Of a stretch of 64,000 nucleotides of DNA, positions 42,322 to 50,039 are shown piece by piece. Made by a program: the position numbers and the translations under genes. This DNA is from Candidatus Gastranaerophilales bacterium (GTDB lineage Bacteria; Cyanobacteriota; Vampirovibrionia; Gastranaerophilales; Gastranaerophilaceae). The stretch is taken from contig CALUSI010000003.1 in assembly GCA_944323395.1 (NCBI GenBank), forward strand, positions 1 through 64,000, given 5' to 3'. Position 1 is the stretch's first letter. Each line of letters starts with the position of its first letter. The notes below the pieces were generated by a model, which saw nothing but the letters and a program-made list of their open reading frames with translations, was not told the DNA's origin and did not search any database.

Positions 42322-42996
42322 ATGGTTACAAATTTTCAGTTTTTAAAAAAAGTAAATAAAAATCTATTTGAAATTATTTCTGAAGCGGAACAATTATATA
42401 GAGATGAATATTTCGAACAATGTATGACTCAAACTAGACGCTTTGGCGAACAAATTTGCAAGGAAATGCTTATTGAAAATAATAAGCAAACAGGTTCTTT
42501 TGACGAAATGTTAGCAACATTGAAAGATAATTCTACAGGAAGCATTCAAGAAAAAGAATTTATTGATGATTTGTATTTCCTTAAAAAAAATGGTAATCAA
42601 TCGGTTCATTCGGGTAAAGTAAAAAAAGATGCTATGACTGCACTTGAATGTTTAAAACGTTCATTTGAAATCGCAATAAATTATAGTGTATATAATTTGG
42701 GGGCTTCAGCTAATATTTTAAAACTTAACTATGATGTTGAACTGCTTATTACTGAGAAAAAATCAAAACCATCTTTAAAAGAAAAATATGAAGCTGAAAA
42801 AAAGAGACAATCAGACTATAAATTTGATAAAACTTCAAAAAGACAAGATGTCGATAGCAATAAATCTGAAAAAAGAGTTCAAAAAAAAGAAATTAAACTT
42901 TCTTTATTCTGGAAAATTATAGTTGTTTTATCTTGTATTTCTATTTTTATTATTACTTTTGTGTCTATAGCTGTTCTTATAAACTCAAAACCCTAA
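42322..42996 (+). CDS. tail-anchored protein with a DUF4145-like helical domain
   Basis: This 224-residue protein has an N-terminal helical domain (about residues 8-125) with the pattern LFEIISEAEQLYRDEYFEQC, TRRFGEQICKEMLIEN, IDDLYFLKKNGNQSVHSGKV and ALECLKRSFEIAINYSV. This resembles DUF4145 and the N-terminal part of HsdR-type restriction subunits. A basic, charged linker follows, then one C-terminal membrane helix (IIVVLSCISIFIITFVSIAVLI). So the domain should sit in the cytoplasm, anchored at the tail. No restriction genes are nearby, and the role is unknown. AAGGG six bases before the ATG is the ribosome site. Confidence 0.65.
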   Translation: MVTNFQFLKKVNKNLFEIISEAEQLYRDEYFEQCMTQTRRFGEQICKEMLIENNKQTGSFDEMLATLKDNSTGSIQEKEFIDDLYFLKKNGNQSVHSGKVKKDAMTALECLKRSFEIAINYSVYNLGASANILKLNYDVELLITEKKSKPSLKEKYEAEKKRQSDYKFDKTSKRQDVDSNKSEKRVQKKEIKLSLFWKIIVVLSCISIFIITFVSIAVLINSKP

Positions 42997-43021
42997 GTAA
43001 ATATACTTAGGGTTAGTTTTT
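42989..43021. terminator. intrinsic terminator overlapping the stop codon
   Basis: Perfect 11-bp stem AACCCTAAGTA/TACTTAGGGTT (42989-42999 with 43004-43014), 4-base loop, then AGTTTTTTT. The stop codon of the DUF4145-like gene lies inside the left arm. Confidence 0.85.
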
Positions 43022-43035
43022 TATGAGATAGATTC

Positions 43036-43461
43036 TTAATTTTCTTTTTCGTCAGAATCTTCATAGTGTGGTGAGTCGGTTTTAATTATATCTAAATCAA
43101 AATTTTTCCATTCTTTGAATCCGCCTCTTAGAGTAATTGCGGGATAGTGTTTATCTACGAGAGCTAAGGCTGTATTATATGCTCTCGGACAAGAGTCTGA
43201 ATATGTATAAATTACTGTGATTTTGTCTTTTTCGAGCATTTCCATATGATTTTGAATTTCTTTATATGGAATATGAACAGCATAAGGAATATGTCCTTTT
43301 ATATAGTCATCGTATTCTCTTACATCAACTATATTAATAGAATTTGTTTTATTTATTATTATGTCATCAAGAGTGAATGGTCCAATTGTATAAGAAATTA
43401 TATCTTCAAAGAATTTTTTTGCCCTTGATAAGTCTTTTGTAATTTCACCGTGTAAAAACAT
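43036..43461 (-). CDS. rhodanese-domain protein
   Basis: A 141-residue protein with one rhodanese domain: INIVDVREYDDYIKGHIPYAVHIP, then the active-site loop YTYSDSCPRAYNTALALVD with the catalytic cysteine followed by an arginine, and ITLRGGFKEWK. Rhodaneses carry a persulfide sulfur on the cysteine and pass it to acceptors. The start 43461 is supported by AAAGGA eight bases upstream; the longer frame adds five residues covering that site. A C-terminal acidic tail follows the domain. It is divergent from the pyr operon and unrelated to it by function, as far as can be seen. Confidence 0.85.
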   Translation of the reverse strand: MFLHGEITKDLSRAKKFFEDIISYTIGPFTLDDIIINKTNSINIVDVREYDDYIKGHIPYAVHIPYKEIQNHMEMLEKDKITVIYTYSDSCPRAYNTALALVDKHYPAITLRGGFKEWKNFDLDIIKTDSPHYEDSDEKEN

Positions 43462-43584
43462 ATAAATTCCTTTCATAAATATTACTATGGTAATTTATTA
43501 CGAACGATTAATTTCTAAAATGCCCTAGTTTACTATATTTGAGGATGATAAAAAAACTTAATGTAAAAAAGTTTTGTTTTTAAA

Positions 43585-43620
43585 TTGACTTTAAGTATTA
43601 TTGGTCAGATAATACTTAAA
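43585..43620 (+). promoter_or_regulatory. pyr operon promoter with overlapping palindromic operator
   Basis: TTGACT (43585-43590), 17-base spacer, GATAAT (43608-43613). A perfect 12-bp inverted repeat, TTTAAGTATTAT (43590-43601) and ATAATACTTAAA (43609-43620) with a 7-base centre, covers the region from the -35 end to the start point. No T tract follows on either strand, so it is not a terminator; repressor binding is the simplest reading. Confidence 0.65.
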
Positions 43621-43635
43621 AATAAGGTAAATGAC

Positions 43636-43665
43636 ATGAAACATTATTTGATAAAAATTGAATAA
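43636..43665 (+). CDS. possible leader peptide of the pyr operon
   Basis: A nine-codon frame, MKHYLIKIE, in the leader between promoter and terminator hairpin, with AAGG eight bases before its ATG. Its stop lies just before the left arm of the terminator stem. Leader peptides with this placement control attenuation of pyrBI in enterobacteria (established knowledge). The small size makes chance occurrence quite possible. Confidence 0.25.
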   Translation: MKHYLIKIE

Positions 43666-43671
43666 ATATAG

Positions 43672-43705
43672 AAAAAAGAAAAACTGTCTGTTTTTCTTTT
43701 TTTTT
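43672..43705 (+). terminator. intrinsic terminator in the pyr leader (probable attenuator)
   Basis: Perfect 13-bp stem AAAAAAGAAAAAC (43672-43684) with GTTTTTCTTTTTT (43690-43702), 5-base loop, T run to 43705. It lies after the promoter and 33 bases before pyrK, with no complete gene before it, so it should decide how many transcripts enter the operon. No PyrR binding loop was recognised. Confidence 0.6.
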
Positions 43706-43738
43706 GAACTTTTTTGAAAATTAATAAGAAAGAGTATT

Positions 43739-44488
43739 ATGAAGAAGATATATAAAGCAAAAGTTAATAAAATAGAGAAAGTGAGTTCAAGTTCTTATTT
43801 TATTGAAATTGAATGCGAGAATCCTGTTTTTGTTGAAGCCGGTCAATTTATATCAATCTATTGTAACGGTTTAACTTTGAGAAGACCATTTAGTGTTTAT
43901 TCAAATAATGATGGAAAAATTGGTATTCTATTTAAAGAAAGAGGCAAAGGTACAAAATATATAAAGTCGTTAAAAGTTGGTGATGATATAGATATTGCAG
44001 GTCCTTTCGGTAATTCATTTGATATCAAAAATAAAAAAGCATTGTTAATTGGAGCAGGTATTGGAGCCGCTCCTATTTCTTATTTAAAGACAAAATTAGA
44101 CAATGAAAATATAGAAAATTGTTTTATTGCCGGATTTTTGAATAAAGATGAAATACCTAAAGGTATGGAAATAGATAAAATATGCACAGATGATGGTTCT
44201 TTTGGTGAAAAAGGCAGTGTTTTAAATTATATAGGTGTAATTATCAATGAATATAAACCTGAAGTCATATATGCTTGTGGTCCTCATATAGTATTGAAAA
44301 TAATTTCAGAATTAGGTGAAAAATACGGAATTGAAACTCAAGTGGCAATGGAAAAAGTTATGGCTTGCGGAATCGGTGTATGTAGAGGTTGCGTTATTGA
44401 TATTAAAAAGGACGGTAAAATTATAAATGCTACTGTATGCAAAGACGGACCTGTATTTAAAGGAAATGAGGTAGTATGGGAAAGTTAA
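43739..44488 (+). CDS. pyrK: dihydroorotate dehydrogenase electron-transfer subunit
   Basis: This 249-residue flavoprotein passes electrons from dihydroorotate dehydrogenase to NAD+. It has the FAD-binding LTLRRPFSVYS motif, the NAD-binding LIGAGIGAAPISYLKTKL, and a C-terminal [2Fe-2S] site CGIGVCRGCVIDIKKDG to VCKDGP. Its presence means that PyrD here is the NAD-linked class 1B enzyme. It is the first gene of the pyr operon and overlaps pyrD by 13 bases. AGAAAGAG before the ATG is a moderate ribosome site. Confidence 0.94.
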   Translation: MKKIYKAKVNKIEKVSSSSYFIEIECENPVFVEAGQFISIYCNGLTLRRPFSVYSNNDGKIGILFKERGKGTKYIKSLKVGDDIDIAGPFGNSFDIKNKKALLIGAGIGAAPISYLKTKLDNENIENCFIAGFLNKDEIPKGMEIDKICTDDGSFGEKGSVLNYIGVIINEYKPEVIYACGPHIVLKIISELGEKYGIETQVAMEKVMACGIGVCRGCVIDIKKDGKIINATVCKDGPVFKGNEVVWES

Positions 44489-45390
44489 GTGTAAGTTTTG
44501 ACGGACTTGAATTGAATAATCCTATTATGACTGCATCCGGTACATATGGTTATGCAAATGAATTTGATGAATTTATTGATGTTTCAAAATTAGGTGCTAT
44601 TGTAACCAAGGCGATTTCTCTATATCCTCGTGCGGGGAATAAGCATATCCGAATTACAGAAACTGAAGCAGGCATGATTAATTCCATTGGGCTTGAAAAT
44701 GTTGGGATTGAAAAATTTATAGAAACTAAAATTCCAGAACTTAAACAAAATAATATTAACTATATTATGAATGTAGCAGGTTCTACCATTGATGAATATG
44801 TACAAGTTGCAAAAAAATGTGAAAATGAAAAAATTAAAGCGATTGAACTAAATGTATCTTGTCCTAATGTAAAATCAGGCTGCTTAGAGTTCGGAACAGA
44901 TGAGAATTCTTTATATGAACTTGTTAGTTCTGTAAGAGCTGTTTATAGTGGATTTTTAATAATAAAACTGACTCCGAATGTTACTTCTATAGAAAAATTA
45001 GGAATTGCCGCAGAAAAAGCCGGTGCAAACGCTGTAAGTGCAATAAATACCCTTAAAGGTACTTCTATAAATATAGAATTAATAAACGGGAAGTATAAAA
45101 AAACAATAGTTCAGGGCGGATATTCCGGTAAAGGGATTAAACCTGTTGCAATTAATGCTATTTCTCGTTTATATAAAGTGATTAATATTCCAATAATCGG
45201 AATAGGCGGAATAGAAACATTGGATGATGTTCTTGAATTTTTTGCTGCAGGAGCTCAGGCTGTTCAAATCGGAACATCTAATTTTACGCATCCTAATACA
45301 GCAGAAAGACTTGTTGAAGAACTGGATGAATATATAAATAAAAACGGATTTAAAAGTTTAGAAGAATTAAAGAAAGAATTGAGGGCATAA
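44476..45390 (+). CDS. pyrD: dihydroorotate dehydrogenase catalytic subunit (class 1B)
   Basis: This 304-residue FMN enzyme oxidises dihydroorotate to orotate. Motifs are LNNPIMTASGTYGYANEF, GAIVTKAISLYPRAGN, the substrate loop ELNVSCPNVKSGCLEFG with the catalytic cysteine of class 1 enzymes, IIKLTPNVTSI, YSGKGIKPVAI and IPIIGIGGIETLDDVLEF. Together with PyrK it forms the class 1B complex. Its end overlaps the pyrE start by one base. Confidence 0.95.
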   Translation: MGKLSVSFDGLELNNPIMTASGTYGYANEFDEFIDVSKLGAIVTKAISLYPRAGNKHIRITETEAGMINSIGLENVGIEKFIETKIPELKQNNINYIMNVAGSTIDEYVQVAKKCENEKIKAIELNVSCPNVKSGCLEFGTDENSLYELVSSVRAVYSGFLIIKLTPNVTSIEKLGIAAEKAGANAVSAINTLKGTSINIELINGKYKKTIVQGGYSGKGIKPVAINAISRLYKVINIPIIGIGGIETLDDVLEFFAAGAQAVQIGTSNFTHPNTAERLVEELDEYINKNGFKSLEELKKELRA

Positions 45391-45968
45391 TGACAAATGA
45401 AGTTTTAAATTTATTAGAGCAGGCGGAAGGTGTTTTACATGGGCATTTTTGCCTTACATCAGGTTTGCATTCAGATATTTATTTTCAATGTGCAAAGTTG
45501 TATCAATATCCTGAAATAACCTCAGAGTTAGGGAAAAGACTTGCTGAAAAACTTTCTGATATTGAATTTGATACTATAGTAGCTCCTGCTATAGGTGCTG
45601 TAATTATAGGTTATGAAACAGCAAAAAATGCGAAGAAACGTAATCTCTTTGTTGAAAGAAAAGACGGTGTAATGCAATTAAGAAGAGGTTATACTTTAAA
45701 GAAAGGCGAAAAAGTTGTAATTATAGAAGATGTAATAACAACAGCCAGAACTATAAAAGAAACGATGGAAGCTATTAAAGAATATGAACCTGAAGTTGTT
45801 GCAGTCGGTTGTATTGTTGACCGAACAAAAGGAAAAACAGAGTATAACATCAAGTCGTTATTGCAAATAGACCCTGTTGTATATGATCCTAATGATTGTC
45901 CTTTATGCAAAGAAGGTATAGAACTTGTTAAACCGGGAAGCAGAATAGAAGTAAAGGCAAACGCATAA
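45390..45968 (+). CDS. pyrE: orotate phosphoribosyltransferase
   Basis: This 192-residue enzyme joins orotate and PRPP to OMP. It has GHFCLTSGLHSDIYFQCAKL near the start, VAPAIGAVIIGYETAK, LFVERKDGVMQLRRGYTL, and the PRPP loop VVIIEDVITTARTIKETM. The loop reads TTARTIK where TTGGS-type sequences are more usual in many PyrE. The C-terminus has CPLCKEG, as in the longer thermophilic and cyanobacterial-type forms. One-base overlaps on both sides couple it to pyrD and pyrB. Confidence 0.93.
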   Translation: MTNEVLNLLEQAEGVLHGHFCLTSGLHSDIYFQCAKLYQYPEITSELGKRLAEKLSDIEFDTIVAPAIGAVIIGYETAKNAKKRNLFVERKDGVMQLRRGYTLKKGEKVVIIEDVITTARTIKETMEAIKEYEPEVVAVGCIVDRTKGKTEYNIKSLLQIDPVVYDPNDCPLCKEGIELVKPGSRIEVKANA

Positions 45969-46885
45969 TGAAACACTTAATTGATATTAAAAGTATTTCT
46001 AAAGAAGAAATCGAAAATATCATAAATTTAGCAAAAGAATTTAAAACAGGAAGAAAAAAGTCTGATGTTGAAAAAAAGACTCTTTCTTTAATGTTTTATG
46101 AAAATTCAACAAGAACACGCTGTAGTTTTGAGATAGCCGCTCAAAAACTTGGTATGAATATAATAAATTTTGATGCTAATCATTCATCGCTTTCAAAGGG
46201 TGAAAGTCTAAAAGATACAATCGAAAATTTATACTTTTTAGGTGTAAATGCGGTTGTTATAAGACATTCTTTATCAGGAATAATCAATAACGTAATGAGA
46301 TTGGTTAAATATCCTATTCATTTTGTAAATGGCGGAGACGGAACCCATGCACATCCATCTCAAGCATTGCTTGATTATTATACAATGCTTGAAAAAATAG
46401 GTAGTGTAGAAAGCAAAAAAATTACAATAGTTGGTGATGTTTCTCATTCCAGAGTCGCAAAATCAAACATAAGTTTGCTTTCTAAATTTGGTGCAGACAT
46501 TCATTTATGTGCTCCAACATATTTACAGTTTGAAAATGAACAGGCTTTTAATATTCATTATCATAACGAAGTAAAAGAAGCTATTGATAGTTCAAATGTA
46601 GTAATGGTACTAAGAGTTCAAAATGAAAGACATGAAAAAGAAGGTTATCCTGATTCTTCCGAATACAAAAGATTGTACGAAATAGATACTGAATTATTAG
46701 AAAAATATGCAGCAAAAGATGTTATCTTAATGCACCCCGGACCAGCAAACAGAAATATAGAAGTTTCATCTGAACTTCTTGATAATCAAGTTGGAAAAAC
46801 TATATTAGAACAAGCTCAAAATGGTGTATATGTAAGAATGGCAATATTGAATACATTATTGAAAGGGGACAATAATGCTTCTTAA
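45968..46885 (+). CDS. pyrB: aspartate carbamoyltransferase catalytic subunit
   Basis: This 305-residue enzyme makes carbamoyl aspartate. It has the carbamoyl phosphate loop FYENSTRTRCSFEIAAQKLG, the SLSKGESLKDTIENL loop, VIRHSLSGI, GGDGTHAHPSQALLDYYTM, IVGDVSHSRVAKSN, VMVLRVQNERH, and the late LMHPGPANRNIEVSSEL. No regulatory subunit gene (pyrI) is present, so feedback control as in E. coli is not expected. It overlaps pyrC by 11 bases. Confidence 0.96.
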   Translation: MKHLIDIKSISKEEIENIINLAKEFKTGRKKSDVEKKTLSLMFYENSTRTRCSFEIAAQKLGMNIINFDANHSSLSKGESLKDTIENLYFLGVNAVVIRHSLSGIINNVMRLVKYPIHFVNGGDGTHAHPSQALLDYYTMLEKIGSVESKKITIVGDVSHSRVAKSNISLLSKFGADIHLCAPTYLQFENEQAFNIHYHNEVKEAIDSSNVVMVLRVQNERHEKEGYPDSSEYKRLYEIDTELLEKYAAKDVILMHPGPANRNIEVSSELLDNQVGKTILEQAQNGVYVRMAILNTLLKGDNNAS

Positions 46886-48149
46886 AAATGCAAAAATAAT
46901 AAATCCAAAAACGAATTATGAAGGTATTTCTGATATACGTATAGAAAATGGTATTGTAAAAGAAATTGCTGTTAATATTGTTCCAAGTCAGAGTGAAGAA
47001 ATCATTGATTTGACGGGGAAAATAATAACTCCGGGACTTGTTGATATCCATTGTCATCTGCGTGAACCCGGTTTCAACGCAAAAGAAACAATAAAAACAG
47101 GAATATCTTCTGCTATAAATGGAGGTTATACCGCAATTTGTCCTATGGCAAATACAAATCCGCCTGTTGATAATTCTACAACATTAATGTATACAATAAT
47201 AAAGGCAAAAGAAGTATCAGATATTGGGTTTCATCCAATATGTGCTGTTACAAAAGTACTTTCAAACGAGAAGATAGTTAATGTTTCAGAACTTATTTCA
47301 AATGGTGCAATTGCGTTCTCAGATGATGGTAAGCCTGTTGAAAATATGCATTTATTAAAAGAAGCTTTGAAATATGTAAATTCTCATAATGCAGTAATTA
47401 TTTCACATTCGGAGGATTCATCATTAGCTAATGGCGGAGTAATAAATGAAGGTAAAGTTTCAACTCGTCTTGGGTTGAAGGGAATACCTGATATTACAGA
47501 ATCTTTGGCAGTTGCCAGAGAACTTGAAGTGGTAAGAGCCGTAGATGGGAAATATCATTTTGCACATATATCAACAAAACGCTCTATTGAACTTATCAGA
47601 CAAGCAAAAAAAGAAGGTTTGAATGTAACGGCAGAAACAGCTCCTCATTATTTTAGTTTGACTGAAGACGATATCGTTGATTATGATGCAAAATACAAAG
47701 TTAATCCGCCATTGAGAACAAAAGAAGATTTAGAAGCAGTAATAACTGGTCTTCAGGATGGAACAATAGATGTAATAGCTACAGATCACGCTCCACATAC
47801 TGTTCATGAAAAACAACTTCCTATCCAAATGGCTCCAATGGGACTTGCAGGGTTTGAAACTGCTCTAGGTATTACACTTACTTATCTTGTTCATACAGGA
47901 AAATTGAGTTTAATTGAGGCAATAAAAAAATTAACATATTCACCTGCTTCTATTTTAAATATTCCCAATCAAGGCTCTATAGAAATTGGAAAAGAAGCAA
48001 ATATGACAGTAATTGATTTGAATGAAGAGTGGGTTGTTGATGCTTCAAAATTTAAATCAAAATGCCGTATTTCTCCATTTGACGGTTATAAATTAAAAGG
48101 TAGACCTAAAATGACAATAATAAAAGGTAAAATAATTAATATAGGATAA
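46875..48149 (+). CDS. pyrC: dihydroorotase
   Basis: This 424-residue zinc amidohydrolase closes carbamoyl aspartate to dihydroorotate. It has the metal motif GLVDIHCHLREPGFNAKET, GGYTAICPMANTNPPVDN, FSDDGKPV, VIISHSEDSSLANGG, FAHISTKRSIELI, TAETAPHYF, and the catalytic aspartate in DVIATDHAPHTVHEK. The length and layout are those of class I dihydroorotases. It overlaps pyrB and is followed, after six bases, by the PyrF-CarA gene. Confidence 0.95.
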   Translation: MLLKNAKIINPKTNYEGISDIRIENGIVKEIAVNIVPSQSEEIIDLTGKIITPGLVDIHCHLREPGFNAKETIKTGISSAINGGYTAICPMANTNPPVDNSTTLMYTIIKAKEVSDIGFHPICAVTKVLSNEKIVNVSELISNGAIAFSDDGKPVENMHLLKEALKYVNSHNAVIISHSEDSSLANGGVINEGKVSTRLGLKGIPDITESLAVARELEVVRAVDGKYHFAHISTKRSIELIRQAKKEGLNVTAETAPHYFSLTEDDIVDYDAKYKVNPPLRTKEDLEAVITGLQDGTIDVIATDHAPHTVHEKQLPIQMAPMGLAGFETALGITLTYLVHTGKLSLIEAIKKLTYSPASILNIPNQGSIEIGKEANMTVIDLNEEWVVDASKFKSKCRISPFDGYKLKGRPKMTIIKGKIINIG

Positions 48150-48155
48150 ATCAAA

Positions 48156-49991
48156 ATGCAAATCAGACCAGAAATCAAAGAAAAAATCGTACTTGCTTTA
48201 GATGTTGATACACCTGAACAAGCAAAACAATTAATTACCGAACTTAAAGATTATGTCGGTATATTTAAAGTCGGCTTGCAAATGTATACAGGTAACGGCT
48301 ATGAAATTTTTAACTTTATGAAAGAACAAAATATAAAGTTCTTTTTTGATGTTAAGCTCCATGATATACCCAATACAGTTGCAAAAGCATCTGAAAATAT
48401 AATCAGAAACGGTGCCTCATTCTTTAACCTTCACACAACAGGTGGTGAAGAAATGATGAGAATGGCTCAAGAGTCAGCAAGAAAAACTGCAAAAGAACTT
48501 GGTAAAGAAAATCCTGTTATACTTGGTGTGACTGTTTTAACAAGTATAAGTGAAGAAAGTTTGCAAAAAGAACTTAAAGTTCCTTATAAACCGAATGAAT
48601 ATGCTATTCATTTAGCTTTGATGGCAAAAAATGCAGGTTTAGATGGTGTTGTTGCAAGTGTTTGGGAAGCTAAGAAAATTAAGCAAGTATGCGGTAAAGA
48701 TTTTAAAGTTCTATGCCCCGGCATAAGACCTGATTGGTCCAATAAAAATGATCAAAAACGTCTTGCTACACCAAGTATTGCAATAAAAGAAGGAGCTGAT
48801 TACTTGGTTATAGGAAGAGCTGTTACAAGTGCAGAAGACAGAGTTAAAGCAATTCAAATGATATATGAAGAAATTGAAAATGCAATGCTTACTCAAAATA
48901 AATCTTATGCGGTTTCAAAAGGGAAATTAATTCTTGAAAATGGCATGATTTTTGAAGGTGAATCAATTGGGTCAGACGGAACTTCATATGGCGAGATTGT
49001 ATTTAATACATCAATGGTTGGTTATCAAGAAATACTTACAGACCCTTCTTATGCAGGTCAAACAATAGTCATGACATATCCTGAAATAGGCAATTACGGA
49101 ATTAATAAAGACGATTTTGAATCGGGGAAAATTCATGCTAAAGGGTTTATTGTAAAGAATATGTGTGAACATGAATCTCATTATAAAAGTGCACTACCTT
49201 TGGCAGAATACCTAAAACAAAATAATATAGTAGGTTTAAAAGGTATAGATACAAGACATCTTACTCAAATCATAAGAAATTATGGTGCAATGAATTGTGC
49301 TATAACGACAGGTGATATTACTCCTGAAATAAAAGAAAAGATGAGAAATTACAGGATAAGTAAAGATATTACAATGGATGTTACTACTTATAAAGTAGAA
49401 AAATATTCAGGAACAGGAATAAAACTTGCAATTATAGATATGGGTATAAAAAAGAGCATACTTGAAAATTTCAAAGCTTTAAATTGCGATATTACGGTTT
49501 TCCCGGCAGATGCAAAAGCTGAAGATATTCTAAATGAAAATCCTGATGCTGTACTTATATCAAATGGACCTGGAAATCCTGAAGACGCAAAACAAGCTAT
49601 AGAAACAGCAAAAGAATTATTAGGTAAATTACCTTTATTTGGAATTTGTCTTGGACATCAAATAATATCACTGGCTTTAGGAGCAAAAACTTATAAACTT
49701 AAATACGGTCACAGAGGCGGAAATCATCCTGTAATGAATATGGAAACAAATGAAATATTTATTACAGCTCAAAACCATAGTTATGCTGTTGAGTCTGATT
49801 CTCTTCCTGCTGATGTAAAAACAACATTCATCAACTTAAATGATAATACTATAGAAGGAATCAGTTGTGATAAATATAAAATAAAAACCGTTCAATTCCA
49901 TCCTGAATTAACAGCAGGACCATATGATGCAAATAAAGTTATATCAAGCTGGATAGAAAATGTAGAAAAAGAGAAAAAGCTTTTTGTTTAA
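48156..49991 (+). CDS. PyrF-CarA fusion: OMP decarboxylase joined to carbamoyl-phosphate synthase small subunit
   Basis: This 611-residue protein fuses the last and first enzymes of UMP synthesis. Residues about 1-243 are orotidine 5'-phosphate decarboxylase: IVLALDVDTPEQAKQLI, the catalytic FFDVKLHDIPNTV (Asp65, Lys67, Asp70), GVTVLTSISEES, CPGIRPDWSNKNDQKR and ADYLVIGRAVTSAED. Residues about 250-611 are CarA, the glutamine amidotransferase: LENGMIFEGESIG, GEIVFNTSMVGYQEILTDPSY, LKGIDTRHLTQIIRN, the nucleophile Cys498 in LFGICLGHQIISLALG, and VQFHPELTAGP. Both active sites are complete. The frame is continuous across the junction, so this is a real fusion. CarA's partner carB follows. Confidence 0.95.
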   Translation: MQIRPEIKEKIVLALDVDTPEQAKQLITELKDYVGIFKVGLQMYTGNGYEIFNFMKEQNIKFFFDVKLHDIPNTVAKASENIIRNGASFFNLHTTGGEEMMRMAQESARKTAKELGKENPVILGVTVLTSISEESLQKELKVPYKPNEYAIHLALMAKNAGLDGVVASVWEAKKIKQVCGKDFKVLCPGIRPDWSNKNDQKRLATPSIAIKEGADYLVIGRAVTSAEDRVKAIQMIYEEIENAMLTQNKSYAVSKGKLILENGMIFEGESIGSDGTSYGEIVFNTSMVGYQEILTDPSYAGQTIVMTYPEIGNYGINKDDFESGKIHAKGFIVKNMCEHESHYKSALPLAEYLKQNNIVGLKGIDTRHLTQIIRNYGAMNCAITTGDITPEIKEKMRNYRISKDITMDVTTYKVEKYSGTGIKLAIIDMGIKKSILENFKALNCDITVFPADAKAEDILNENPDAVLISNGPGNPEDAKQAIETAKELLGKLPLFGICLGHQIISLALGAKTYKLKYGHRGGNHPVMNMETNEIFITAQNHSYAVESDSLPADVKTTFINLNDNTIEGISCDKYKIKTVQFHPELTAGPYDANKVISSWIENVEKEKKLFV

Positions 49992-50039
49992 CAGTCTGAA
50001 AGTTTGAGAAGGTAATTGAAATTATAGAAAGAGATAGAA

